Below, piece by piece: positions 47,885 to 58,600 of a DNA stretch of 64,000 nt. The notes under the pieces are model-generated. The model searched no databases and was not told the origin of the DNA. It saw only the letters and a program-made list of their open reading frames with translations. The position numbers and the translations under genes were made by a program. Each line of letters opens with the position of its first letter. Position 1 is the stretch's first letter. This stretch comes from a virus, in IMG/VR virus record IMGVR_UViG_3300042988_000510, positions 1 through 64,000 of that record. The stretch is one strand, 5' to 3'.

Positions 47885-48036
47885 GAAACATGACGCTGCG
47901 CGAGCCTCTCCCGGGCTGGCATTGTCGCGTCTGTAAGCAACCAATCGACTCCGCGCAACTGCGGGTTGATCCTGGTGCCCAGCTTTGCTGGCATTGCCAG
48001 TGGCAGCTAAAGGACGCAGTCGAAGGCCGGCGCTGA
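47872..48036 (+). CDS. Small zinc-knuckle protein, 54 aa
   Basis: MSWLRNMTLREPLPGWHCRV then CKQPID and CWHCQW give a CxxC...CxxC knuckle. Overlaps the previous gene by 13 nt. Last gene before late-motif site f. Confidence 0.5.
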   Translation: MSWLRNMTLREPLPGWHCRVCKQPIDSAQLRVDPGAQLCWHCQWQLKDAVEGRR

Positions 48037-48038
48037 TG

Positions 48039-48066
48039 TCGTGACGGCAGACTGATGGCGTCACCT
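48039..48066 (+). promoter_or_regulatory. Late-motif site f
   Basis: TCGTGACGGCAGACTGATGG, 44 nt before ATG 48083, with CTGGAG as ribosome site. GTGACGGCA and TGGCGTCAC form a near palindrome here. Confidence 0.55.
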
Positions 48067-48082
48067 CTCTGGAGCATGCCTG

Positions 48083-49408
48083 ATGTCCCGCACCGATAAC
48101 GAAGGCCGCGCCTATGTCGCCACCGATCCTGATGTACCGCTCAATGTCGAACTAGAGAACGAGGTCGGCGGCCCGCTGGATGTCAGTGTTGTTGGCGGGA
48201 TGAATCTGGGGTCCGTGTCGATTGACTCGCTGCCTCACGCTAACATGGGAGCGTTTGGTGATCTGGAAACGATGGCGCTGACTCCGGTCCTGCAGTTGTC
48301 GTTCGCTACCGGACTCCGCGACCAGCTGATCACGTCAGCGACTGCCAATAGCGGCACTGTGGACAGCGACACGGGCCGGCTGCGGCTGCAGACGGGTACT
48401 AACGCGGCGGGCTCCGCGATTGCCTCCAGCGTCCGTCCTGTGGCCTATCGGCCAGGGCAGGGTGTCACCGCCCGATTCACCCCCATCTGGACCACGGCGG
48501 CTGCAAGTTCCCGGCAAATCGCCGGCATGGGTACGCCGACTGACGGCTATTTTGTCGGCTACAACGGCGTCGATTTCGGCATCTGCCACCGCCTAGCTGG
48601 CGTCGATGCTTGGGTGACTCAGGCCAACTGGAACGGCGACAAGTGCAACGGCTCTGGCGCATCTGGCCTGACCTTGGACCATACCAAGGGCAACGTCTGG
48701 CAAATCAAATATCCGTATCTGGGTCACGGGAACATCCGCGTTTACGTGCTCGACCCGACCACGTCGTTGTGGATTCTGGCTCACACCATCCGCTACGCCA
48801 ATGCCAGTGCTCTGCCGCAGTTGACCAACCCGATGCTGAGTTTCCGGGCTGAGGCGGTCAACACGGGGAACACCTCGAACCTCATTAGTTATGTCACTTG
48901 CGCTGCCGCTTTCATCGATGGCGTGCGCGAGTACCTGGGGCCGGCGTTTGGCTGGGATTCGGGTAAGTCATCGATCACAGCCGAAACCAACCTGCTGTCG
49001 ATTCGCAACGCGACCACAGTCAATGGCGTGCCGAATCGCGGCTTGATCCGGCTACGGCAGATCAGCTACTCGTCGGACGCCAACTCTGGCTATGCCACGA
49101 TCCGCATCCGGCGCGGCGCGACTGTAGGTGGAACCCCATCATTTGCTGCGGTGTCCGGCACGATTGCGGGCGGCGGCGCCACCCTGACCAACGCCCAATC
49201 CACCGCCAGTGTCGACACGGCTGGCACTACAGCCACAGGGGGAACAGTCCAATGGAACGCGGTCTGCTTCAATGACTCGGCTGGCGTCATCGACCTGACG
49301 CCGTTCAACATCTTTATCAGCCCCGGCGAGACGATCACCATCTCCGGTGCGGCCACGAATTCCAGCACGCAGGCTGTTGCGGTCAACTGGAACGAGGACG
49401 TGCAGTGA
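48083..49408 (+). CDS. Virion surface/fibre-like protein, 441 aa
   Basis: Beta-rich, low-charge protein with repeated Ser/Thr/Ala/Gly strands. The N-terminal 60 residues (YVATDPDVPLNVELENEVGG) look like an attachment segment; the rest may form a jelly-roll or beta-sandwich. No enzyme motif. Heads the fibre cluster under late-motif site f; GTGA overlap with the next gene. Confidence 0.55.
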   Translation: MSRTDNEGRAYVATDPDVPLNVELENEVGGPLDVSVVGGMNLGSVSIDSLPHANMGAFGDLETMALTPVLQLSFATGLRDQLITSATANSGTVDSDTGRLRLQTGTNAAGSAIASSVRPVAYRPGQGVTARFTPIWTTAAASSRQIAGMGTPTDGYFVGYNGVDFGICHRLAGVDAWVTQANWNGDKCNGSGASGLTLDHTKGNVWQIKYPYLGHGNIRVYVLDPTTSLWILAHTIRYANASALPQLTNPMLSFRAEAVNTGNTSNLISYVTCAAAFIDGVREYLGPAFGWDSGKSSITAETNLLSIRNATTVNGVPNRGLIRLRQISYSSDANSGYATIRIRRGATVGGTPSFAAVSGTIAGGGATLTNAQSTASVDTAGTTATGGTVQWNAVCFNDSAGVIDLTPFNIFISPGETITISGAATNSSTQAVAVNWNEDVQ

Positions 49409-50400
49409 CAAACTGCACAGCAACAGTTGGCGTCTACGCCAAGGGGCCAAAGGGAGACGTAGGCCCTATCGGTGATGTCACGCCGGAAGCCGAGGCGGCG
49501 CGTGACGCGGCCATCTTCGCGCAAACCGCTGCGGCCACATCGCTCATCGAGGCGCAAAAAGCCGCTATTGTGGCGCTCAATTACGAAGAGATCGTACTTG
49601 ACTCGGCCTCGGTAGCGTCGGCGAGCGCCGCAAGCGCCACTACTGCCGCAAGTACGGTTCTGGGCCAGATATCACTCGCCACCACCAGTGCGCAAGAGGC
49701 GGCCGCATCAGAATCGGTGGCCACGGCTGCGGCATCCACCGCGCTATCTCATCGCAATACCGCAGGTGCCAGCGCCGATTCTGCCGGTGCCTCTGCCTTG
49801 GCGGCTCAGACTAGTGCCTCCAGCGCCCAGTCAAGCGCCTCCAGTGCCCAGTCAAGCTCACAAACTGCGTCCACCAAGGCCGGTGAGGCGGCTGAATCCG
49901 CCACCACAGCCCTGACGGGCACAACCACCGCGCTGCTTGAAGCCCAGTCGTCTGCACTGCTGGCAAGCAACGCCAAGGACACCTCGGTATCGGCCAAGGA
50001 CGTGTCCGTGTCTCAGTCAGAGCTTGCCGTCGCAGCTGCGGCTACGGCAGTCGCCAAGGCTGACGAGGCATCACAGAGTGCCGCCTTAGCTGCCCAGGCC
50101 GACGCTGTTTGGCAAAACATTGAAGCCCAGGTAACCACACCGTTGGTGCAAGTGGCGACCAACCTAATTACCACGCAAGCCATCGTGGCCCAGGCGATTG
50201 CCGAACCGGTCGACACCGTTTTTGACCTTCGCCATGATTTTGACGCGCCGTACTCCTACTGCGGCAAAGCGGCAGACGGTTCGCTTGACTCTGCCGAGGT
50301 CTGGACTATCACCCGTATCGAACTCGCCACCGATGGCACGACTACCGTTACCCATGCCTACGGGGCGTGGACCGACCGATTAACCGCCACCTACACATAG
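49405..50400 (+). CDS. Fibre shaft protein with collagen-like start and Ala/Ser coiled coil, 331 aa
   Basis: GPKGDVGPIGDV is a short collagen-like stretch; residues 70-240 are Ala/Ser/Thr heptads (SASSAQSSASSAQSSSQTAS) typical of trimeric phage fibre shafts. C-terminal 80 residues form a small beta domain. GTG start by GTGA overlap. Confidence 0.7.
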   Translation: MTNCTATVGVYAKGPKGDVGPIGDVTPEAEAARDAAIFAQTAAATSLIEAQKAAIVALNYEEIVLDSASVASASAASATTAASTVLGQISLATTSAQEAAASESVATAAASTALSHRNTAGASADSAGASALAAQTSASSAQSSASSAQSSSQTASTKAGEAAESATTALTGTTTALLEAQSSALLASNAKDTSVSAKDVSVSQSELAVAAAATAVAKADEASQSAALAAQADAVWQNIEAQVTTPLVQVATNLITTQAIVAQAIAEPVDTVFDLRHDFDAPYSYCGKAADGSLDSAEVWTITRIELATDGTTTVTHAYGAWTDRLTATYT

Positions 50401-50402
50401 CC

Positions 50403-50888
50403 ATGCCTGTACTCACTCAAGCCCCACAATCCGTTCTTGACCCAGCCACCGCCTATGAGCGGCTCGCCTTTCGTTTTTCGCTGACTGCCACCCTTACCGA
50501 TGGTGAAGTCACTGATGGCAATCTGAGCATTCACGCCACTAAATACCGAAAGGTCGATGGCCAAGTCGATGTGCATGGTGTTCAGCAGCAGGCCGAGAAA
50601 GGGGCTAGCCTGAACTGGGGGCAGAATTCTGACGATGATGCCTTGATGCGGGAGATGGCCGAGACTGTGGCGGTATTTGCCAACAAGACCCAAGGAAATC
50701 TGACGCTGAATGTCGCATGGCGCGAACAGGCCGGCGATATTGTTGGCATGGTGCATGCTGCGATAGGCGATTGGACGTATGCCACCGGCAACAGCAACGA
50801 CGCCGAAGCATCTGACCCAGCCTTTGCCGAGGCATTTCAGGGTGTGCTGACATCGCTCGCCATCTGGTGCGCTAACCGGGGCTGGTAA
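50403..50888 (+). CDS. Unknown fibre-cluster protein, 161 aa
   Basis: MPVLTQAPQSVLDPATAYER, beta-rich with a helical end (AEAFQGVLTSLAIWCANRGW). No family. TAATG overlap with the next gene. Confidence 0.55.
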   Translation: MPVLTQAPQSVLDPATAYERLAFRFSLTATLTDGEVTDGNLSIHATKYRKVDGQVDVHGVQQQAEKGASLNWGQNSDDDALMREMAETVAVFANKTQGNLTLNVAWREQAGDIVGMVHAAIGDWTYATGNSNDAEASDPAFAEAFQGVLTSLAIWCANRGW

Positions 50889-52171
50889 TGGCTGTTTATT
50901 ACGCACAGAACGGCAGCGTCAATATCAATTCCGCGAACCAGTGGAACACTGCGGCCAATGGCTCAGGATCATTCCTGACGTGGCCACCGGCGTCGAATGA
51001 TGTGCTGATGGCGAATGGCAAAACGTCTATAACGATCAACGTCAACACGACTGTTTCTCAGATCCGCAATGATGCGGCGAACGGGGCAGCGGCAGGTGGA
51101 ACATTTCTGCTCGCAGACGGCATCACTACAACGGCAAACGGCCACGCTGGTACCGCCAATTTATTTACATTTTCGGGCGCTGGCGGGACCAATACCTACA
51201 TTATAGGTACAGTATATGGTGGATCATCTTCTGGCATAAACGGTCTTCGCCATACCGGAGTTGGCACTATCCATGTCACTGGCGGTGTAACGGGTGGCAC
51301 CGCCTCTGATACCTATGGATACTATTCGACTGTCGCTGGAACGCTCAACGTCACGGGTCCGGTAAGTTGTGGAACAGCCTCAACCGCTGTCGGTATTCTT
51401 GCCGCTGGTGGAGGGGTTTTATCCGTTACGGGCAATGTTGCTGCTGGACCATATACGGCTGGAAACGGCATAAACATACTGACCGCAACTATTCAAGCAA
51501 CCATCACTGGCGATTGCACAGCATCAACAACGGTTCCGGCTATCAGTTGTGCGGCGCTATCATCTACAGTCAAAATAAACGGATCGCTGATAAGTGCCTC
51601 AAACGGCATCTTCCCAGTAGCCGGGCCATTTTTGTTGAATAGCGGATCGACGAATACCGTACGCGTTCGTGATTATGCGTCTGCTGAACAAACATATCTT
51701 CCAGTTGCTTACGCCACGACTTACGGCATGCCAGCAACTACGGATGTCAGGTACAACACCACCTATAACCTCGGCACTCTGACCGGCACACTGCGAGTCC
51801 CGTCTGCGTCTAGCGTCGTATCCGGCGTTCTTGTGGATAACACCACCGGCACCGCTAATTTACTGACAGCGGCGGATGTCCGCGCTGCGCTCGGCCTTGC
51901 ATCCGCGAATCTCGACACGCAACTGGACGCAATACCGACAGCGGCGGAAATCTGGGGCTATACCACTCGCGAACTAACAACTAGCGCGGGCGGGGCCACG
52001 GCTCAGGACGTGTGGGAGTACGCGACTCGCTCACTCACAGAAGCGCCTGACGTGCCAACCGTGGAAGAAATAGCGGCAGAAGTGCGAACCGAACTGACAC
52101 CAGAACTCTCCCGTGTGGCGAATTGCGCCACCGTCGAATCAACGGGCGACCAACTGGCGGGGCTGTTGTAA
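50888..52171 (+). CDS. Beta-helix-like virion protein, 427 aa
   Basis: Short Gly/Thr/Ser repeats (HVTGGVTGGTASDTYGYYST, TLNVTGPVSCGTASTAVGIL) suggest a parallel beta-helix of residues 30-250. The C-terminal tail has the tandem phrase 'IWGYTTRELT / VWEYATRSLT', seen in several phage fibre proteins. Host-binding candidate. Confidence 0.6.
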   Translation: MAVYYAQNGSVNINSANQWNTAANGSGSFLTWPPASNDVLMANGKTSITINVNTTVSQIRNDAANGAAAGGTFLLADGITTTANGHAGTANLFTFSGAGGTNTYIIGTVYGGSSSGINGLRHTGVGTIHVTGGVTGGTASDTYGYYSTVAGTLNVTGPVSCGTASTAVGILAAGGGVLSVTGNVAAGPYTAGNGINILTATIQATITGDCTASTTVPAISCAALSSTVKINGSLISASNGIFPVAGPFLLNSGSTNTVRVRDYASAEQTYLPVAYATTYGMPATTDVRYNTTYNLGTLTGTLRVPSASSVVSGVLVDNTTGTANLLTAADVRAALGLASANLDTQLDAIPTAAEIWGYTTRELTTSAGGATAQDVWEYATRSLTEAPDVPTVEEIAAEVRTELTPELSRVANCATVESTGDQLAGLL

Positions 52172-52232
52172 GCATGACGCATCACCGCATCGTTAGCCCT
52201 TATTGCCAATCACTTTTCTCCGTGAGGAATCC

Positions 52233-55184
52233 ATGAGCCTCGAAACCGAAGTCGCGTCTTTAACCACAGCCACCACCAATCTGCTGAATGCAGTCACCAC
52301 CAGCAAAGACACGCTGGATCAGGCTGTGGCGACTGCCCAAGCCAAAGCGATTCTGGCGCAGGATGCCGCTGATACCGCCACGGGTCAGGCCAATAGCACG
52401 TTCTCGTCGGCGCTTACTGCTCAGACCGCAGCAGCCAATGCCGTGGCCGTGACCACGGGCGGCACTGCGTCACTGACGTCATCCGCAGGGAGAATCCCGA
52501 TTGCCGATGCCGCTGGCAAGATCGATCCTGGGTATGTAGACCTGCTGGCGGGCGGGGTGCTGCCGCTGCATCGATCCCCCAATGCCATTACGGCGATGTT
52601 CATCTATGACACCAGCAAGGACTCGGATGGGGGCGCCTGGACTGAGCGGTGCCAACATCTGTCCTGGTATCAGGAAAGCATCAATGGCAAATGGCTTGGG
52701 GCTCACCCCAGCGAGTTGTCGGCCCGGTGCCACAATGCGGTACTCGGCACCGAGAAGGTTTCCAACGGTGACTTCACCACCGATTTGACGGGATGGACCG
52801 CCTCGGCTGGTGCATCAGTGGTATCCAGCGCGCTCAATCTGGTCACCAGCAGTGCCACAGATGAGACATGCAAGCAGACGCTCACCACGGTTGCTTCGAC
52901 TAATTATGTTCTGACGTTCACCAAGGTTAGTGCCCCGGGAAACGCGACCGATCTCAGTATCACTGTCGGCACCAGTGACGGCGGCAGCCAGTTGTTGAAT
53001 CTGGCCAGCATCGGTGCGCTTGGTGCTGGGACTTACTCTTATGCGTTCACCGCCACGACGGCCACCAGCTTCCTGCGGTTCACCAATGCCACCGATACGG
53101 CGGCGACGGTCATCATCGATAGTGTGACTGTCAAGCCGGTAACGACTCAAGTATCCACGACCGGTGACTACTTTCAACTCACGACAGATGGCAAGTTTTA
53201 CTCGTTGAATGCCGGTTCTGGCACGACTCAGGTTTACCGGGGCAACAAGCGGGCGTTCCCTAAGTTGGCGGCGATTGTCGCTGAGGCAACCAATCTCACG
53301 ATCTACGACCTGACGGAAGCGGGCAGGCCGATGTGGATGCGGTTTTTTGGGCAGAGTGGTATATCCATGGTGATATACAGTGCTGCCTCTTGTGTGTCGG
53401 CGCTAAACGGCATCATGCTGGTCGGTGACTCTACGTTCGACTTGAACAGGATAGATTTCTTGCGGGATAACGGAAACAGGTTTGGCAATACGAATGTAAG
53501 TGCCCCGTACAAGGGCAACATCGCATCACGGAATGCCTTATTGGGTTGGTCTGCGGTTGATTCTAGTCTGGGCTGGATTGCATCCCGAGCTATCAACGCG
53601 GTCGCCATGACGGTCCTACCCGATGCTCCAACCCATCCGGCGACTGGACTGAAAATCCCTACCATTGCCGTAGCCACGGGGGGCGGGATCAGTATCATTC
53701 AGAATTCTGGAGTAGTCAGGAGTTCATCCAGCACGTCCGCCTTTACCCAGGTCACCCTCACGCCTCAGTTTCTATCTGCGGGTCGCGCTGATGCGGTTTG
53801 GTATTACGCGGCATCCCCTGGTGCCTTGGGTGCCTCGTTTGCCTTATCCACCAAAAACGCGAGTACCGCCACCGATTTCAACGTCGGTAACACGACGCTG
53901 CTGAGGGCCAGAGACCGTTCGACTCTGACTCGCACATCAAGTGCCATTGTGCAGATGCTGCGCAACAATGAAGGCGCTATCGGCAAAGGCATCGCGGCGA
54001 CAGTCTCCGATACTTACAACACCGGTTGGATGGTTGGCGATATTCGGCGGGCGTATCTAGCTAACTCAAAAACCGCTGATCGCAGTTACAAGGGGGCGAC
54101 GGCAACTGAGACCGGTACGGTAACCAGCGCGGTCGCCAACACCTCCACCGACCTTCTGGCCTACTCTGGGTTTAGTGGGTCGAACTATATCCGGGAAGCG
54201 TACTCGGCTGACTTGGACTTCGGCACTGGCGAGTGGACGTGCAGCGCGTGGGTGAATATCCCCACCGGAAATGCGGCTGCGGGGACGATTGTTTGCCGAG
54301 AGCACAGTTCGGGGGCTTACATTCGGCTGGGCATCAACGCCACGAATAAGCTGGTTGCCACGGTTTACGATGGCACTACTACCCGCACTGCCACCACATC
54401 GATGAGCTACAACTCGGCCACATGGGTTAAGGCCCGCGCCAACTACACCACTGACGGCAGGGTTGCCATCGCGGTGAACGGGGTTGAGGTCGTGGCTACT
54501 ACGGGCGCGGCGCTCCTCACCCTGAACAATGGCAGTGCGGTGCTGACTATGGGCAACTCCTACGCCCTCGATGCACCGTTCCCTGGCTCCATCACTCTGT
54601 TGAAGTTTTCGGCATCGGTACCCAGTGCAGAGCAGGCCCTGTTCATGTACGAGCAGGAGAAGCATCTGTTCAGCGCGTCGGCTAAGTGTGTGCTCCCGGC
54701 AAGCACAAACGTCCTGGACATGGCTTACGACGATGAAACCGATACGTGGGCTACGTTGCAGGCTACGCATGAGTCCACATGGTCTGGTCTGGTTCGTGCC
54801 TCAACGCAAACCCCGAGCGCAGGGTCATTCGCAAAAACCGCAGCGGGCGCTGGCAACAAGTTGCTGTCACGCACAACGGTCAGTCCGGGTGTTGACGTGC
54901 AAATGCCTTCTCGCGTGCTGAGACGAGAGCTTCGCCGCCGGCGAGAGGCCGCGAGCCAGGACCTTGTGGCGTTCGATTTTGATGCCGTGACTTCGCAGAC
55001 CGATTTCGTGTTGCCCGTAGGGTATGTCGCACGGGTGGTGTACTCGGCTGGGGCGCAGAAACGCATCGGTAGCACCAAGGATTATGTGCTCGTCAGTGAT
55101 GGGTTCCGTGAAACCGTCCGCTTTGCCGTCGCTCCGGGGAACACTGTCTGGGTCCAAATTCACGCAGTCCGCGAGGTGGCGTAA
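52233..55184 (+). CDS. Tail fibre with LamG/concanavalin-like domain, 983 aa
   Basis: N-terminal coiled coil MSLETEVASLTTATTNLLNA parallels the start of the tailspike at 55634. Residues about 180-310 are a carbohydrate-binding-like sandwich. Residues about 655-800 (DLDFGTGEWTCSAWVNIPTG, RVAIAVNGVEVV, LLKFSASVPSAEQ) form a LamG/concanavalin-type domain. Likely receptor-binding. I start at 52233 (GAGGAATCC before ATG) rather than 52203. Confidence 0.75.
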   Translation: MSLETEVASLTTATTNLLNAVTTSKDTLDQAVATAQAKAILAQDAADTATGQANSTFSSALTAQTAAANAVAVTTGGTASLTSSAGRIPIADAAGKIDPGYVDLLAGGVLPLHRSPNAITAMFIYDTSKDSDGGAWTERCQHLSWYQESINGKWLGAHPSELSARCHNAVLGTEKVSNGDFTTDLTGWTASAGASVVSSALNLVTSSATDETCKQTLTTVASTNYVLTFTKVSAPGNATDLSITVGTSDGGSQLLNLASIGALGAGTYSYAFTATTATSFLRFTNATDTAATVIIDSVTVKPVTTQVSTTGDYFQLTTDGKFYSLNAGSGTTQVYRGNKRAFPKLAAIVAEATNLTIYDLTEAGRPMWMRFFGQSGISMVIYSAASCVSALNGIMLVGDSTFDLNRIDFLRDNGNRFGNTNVSAPYKGNIASRNALLGWSAVDSSLGWIASRAINAVAMTVLPDAPTHPATGLKIPTIAVATGGGISIIQNSGVVRSSSSTSAFTQVTLTPQFLSAGRADAVWYYAASPGALGASFALSTKNASTATDFNVGNTTLLRARDRSTLTRTSSAIVQMLRNNEGAIGKGIAATVSDTYNTGWMVGDIRRAYLANSKTADRSYKGATATETGTVTSAVANTSTDLLAYSGFSGSNYIREAYSADLDFGTGEWTCSAWVNIPTGNAAAGTIVCREHSSGAYIRLGINATNKLVATVYDGTTTRTATTSMSYNSATWVKARANYTTDGRVAIAVNGVEVVATTGAALLTLNNGSAVLTMGNSYALDAPFPGSITLLKFSASVPSAEQALFMYEQEKHLFSASAKCVLPASTNVLDMAYDDETDTWATLQATHESTWSGLVRASTQTPSAGSFAKTAAGAGNKLLSRTTVSPGVDVQMPSRVLRRELRRRREAASQDLVAFDFDAVTSQTDFVLPVGYVARVVYSAGAQKRIGSTKDYVLVSDGFRETVRFAVAPGNTVWVQIHAVREVA

Positions 55185-55630
55185 TGAGTTCCTTCATCAA
55201 TATGTTGGCAAACGATATTTGGTCCGAGCAGGACATCACTAACCGCACCGAAGCCATGGTCCGCGCTGTCATGCCCCTGCAAGATGAGTTGGTCCTGAAC
55301 CGCAAGGTCCAAGGCGCGGCGCTGGGCCAGTACGAACTGACCGCACAGGATCAGACCGACATGGGGCGACTGGCGCAAGCCGGGTTTAGCGCCCAGCAGG
55401 AAGGGATCGCCGCTCGGGCTGACATGACCCTGTTGCTTCATGTCTTTGAGGTGGAGGCTGCGATAACGCGGCTGGACCGGCCGGAGGTTGCTCCCGAGGA
55501 CGAGACCTATGAGGCCGATCAGGCTGAAAGGACCGAGGCGATGGGGGTAGTCAGTGGGGCATCGGAAGAAGTGTTGATCTGGGTCGAAGCCAGAAGACCA
55601 CCCGTTGAGTCCATTCAAGACGCGGAGTAA
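55184..55630 (+). CDS. Small fibre-cluster protein, possible assembly factor, 148 aa
   Basis: Helical: MSSFINMLANDIWSEQDITN, LAQAGFSAQQEGIAARADMT, acidic C-terminus. Placed between two large fibre genes with TAATG overlap, so a fibre chaperone or connector is plausible but not shown. Confidence 0.55.
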   Translation: MSSFINMLANDIWSEQDITNRTEAMVRAVMPLQDELVLNRKVQGAALGQYELTAQDQTDMGRLAQAGFSAQQEGIAARADMTLLLHVFEVEAAITRLDRPEVAPEDETYEADQAERTEAMGVVSGASEEVLIWVEARRPPVESIQDAE

Positions 55631-55633
55631 TTC

Positions 55634-58600
55634 ATGTCCCTCGACAGCGAAGTCCAAGCCCTGACGAGTGCCGCAATCGATCTGTTTGATGCGGTCACCG
55701 ACACGAAGGCTATAGCAGAAGAGGCAGTCTCCCAGGCGACATCCCAGGCGGTATTGGCAGACCAAAGCGCGGAAGCCGCCCTTGCAGTCAAGCAAGACCT
55801 GGAGGCAAACTGGTCTGACAAGCTGCTACAGGCAGCAAGTGAGGCGGCCCTGGCGACGCAAAAGGCTTCTGAAGCTCAAGGCTTTGCTGCTACCGCAGAG
55901 GCCAGTGCCGCGCTTGCGATGACCGTGGCGACTCCCACGGCGGATACCGTCAGTGCTCTCAGGGAGTTAGCTGACCCGCTTGCTGTTCGGGTCATAACGG
56001 TTTTTGGGTTCGGCGCTTCGGGTGATGGTGGCGGTGGCTTCTGGCGCTACGATCCGGCGTCCAGTGACGCGGACAATGGCGGCACGGTAGTCAAGCCGAC
56101 AGCGATAGCCAGTAACGATCCTGGCCGATGGCTCAGGGTTTTCAGCGGCAATGTCGATTTGGCGTGGTTCGGTGCCGTTCGTGACGGGGTGACGGACGAT
56201 TACGCGGCATGGGTAGCGGCCAACTCAGCCGCGTCTGATCTTGGGGTTGGTATTGCGCTGACTTCGGGTGACAGTGCCATAAAGCAGGCGATCACCCTGA
56301 CCGTGCCCGTACATTTCACTGAGGGCGCCAAGATCGTGCCTTACCCGACGTGGGATGTGTCTGGGGCAACCACGTGGTCGGATACTGTAACCTATGCCAA
56401 GGACGACATTGTTCTTTACCGGGGCGAATACTACAAATCGGTAATCAATAACAATTTATCCACCATCACGGATTTGATCCCGCGCAGGTCAAATATAAGC
56501 CCGGAAGGTGGTAATACGGCATACTGGACTCGCCATGTGACGCTGACCCTATCTGCTGGGTACTATGCCGGCGACTATCAGCACGTATTCAATACCACCA
56601 CCGGTGGCGGGATAGTTATAACCACAGGCAGGTTTTCTGATAGTAGCGTACTATCCCCTGCTCACTGGGGTGCGAAGGTTGGTGGGCTTGTCGATTGCAC
56701 ACTGGCCTTGCAGTCGTGTTTTAACTCGGTCAAATATGCTTCAGAGCAGGCGTTCAATCCGGTCACGGTAGCCGGCATGTCGAACATGGGGGGTAATGTA
56801 TTTATTCCCCAGGGCGTGTGGCGGATGACCGCAGGCGCCGTGATGTGGTCTGGCACTGTGGTGAATGGCGTCGGGAAGGGGTCCGTATTAAGGCTGGATG
56901 ATAACGTCGATGACGTTATTATGCTGCAGATGGGGTGTGGCACTTTCGTTGGGGGAAACACCTCCGCTAACTACAGTGTCTTTACTAGCGTAAATCGCCT
57001 TGCATTTGTGGGGCTGGGCGCCAGGACTCAAGCGGTTGGCCTGCATCCGCAGACCGGACTGTTTGGTGGCGTGTATAAGGACCTGTATTTCTGCACGCGG
57101 TACGGGTTCAGAATGGTGAATGTCCAGTACACGCAATCTTCTGTTTTCGATAACATCCAGACGTTCGGTAACTTAACCAACCAAAATATAGGTTATGTCG
57201 ACCAGATTTTACGGCTGCAAGGCAATACCAACGTAATCAAAAATCTTGCCAAGGAAATTGGCACCGGCAATTCGTTCGATCCGTATGTGTTGGTGACCGG
57301 TCCTTCGGTGGGCGTGGTGCATACCACGTCTGACGGCACGCTTGGGACGTGGAAGCAGAACGACGAACTGAGCCACATGCACATGTTCGGCGGGGCTTAC
57401 GGGAACGGCAAACGGGTGTTGGTGGGTGATGCCGGGATGTGCCGGGTCAGTGAGGATTCGGAGGTCACCGAGTATCTCAAGGACGCTCACACGTCGGCGC
57501 TCTGGTCTGTTGCGTACAACGGGACCGATACATGGGTCGCCGTGGGTGAACAAGGGGCCATGGCGTATTGCCGTGACTCTGCGCTGGCGCCCGATGTATA
57601 CCGGTCAGGCGGATTCATGGGGTATATCGCCGGTACGACATTGACAGTGACGCGAGCGGGTGTCGCTTTAATCGTGGCGGGTCATAGTTTGTTCCCTGAT
57701 CACGGAATTCTTCCTGGCACTTACATCGTGAGCCAGCTAGGCGGCACCGCCGGCGGGGTCGGCACTTATGAGGTCAGCCGGTCGCAGACGGTCGGTGCGT
57801 CTGGCAGTGTGTACTATATGACGGCCGATTCTTGGGTGCCCCTGCCGTATCTCACAAAATCGAAACTCAAAAGCGTTTGTTATGGCGGTGGGTTGTGGGT
57901 CGCAGTCGGGTTCCGCTACTCCCCGACCGGGAATTACACGGAAATCCTCACAAGTCCTGACGGCGCGACGTGGACGGACGTTGCCAACACCCTGACGTTC
58001 AATGCTCGGGGCGCCTGTTATGGCAACGGATTGTTCGTCATCGTGGGTGATAGCGGGAAAATCGCCACTTCTACGGACGGTGCAACCTGGACACTGCAAA
58101 CGTCAGGGGTATCAACCAAACTCAACGGCGTGGCCTATCACGACAATACCTATATGGCGGTTGGCGCCTCGGGTGCGGTGCTGGCATCCACGGACGGAAT
58201 AACATGGACGGCTCGCACATCCAACACTACGGCGGAACTGTACGACGCCACCTACTCCGGTTCGCTCTGGCTGGTTTGCGGGTATCCAAACAAAATCACC
58301 ATCAGCCCGGACGGGGTAACATGGACAGCTTATGACGGTGGCGCTGGTTACGTGCCCTTGGGTCCCAGCGTGTTCTACACGGTCGTGTGGGACGGCGCAC
58401 AATTTGTGCTTGGCTCATCCGCAAACGGTGATCCAGTACCAAACGATGTTATTAACACGACTATATCGGGAGCAGGCGGCAATCAGTTTGAGCATATTTT
58501 GTTTGAGCAGGTTTGCAGTCGCAATAAAAGCCTATTGACCCTGGAATATGCTCGCAAGACTCGCATCAAGGGTATTTGGTTTGAAGCGGCGGGTGTATCC

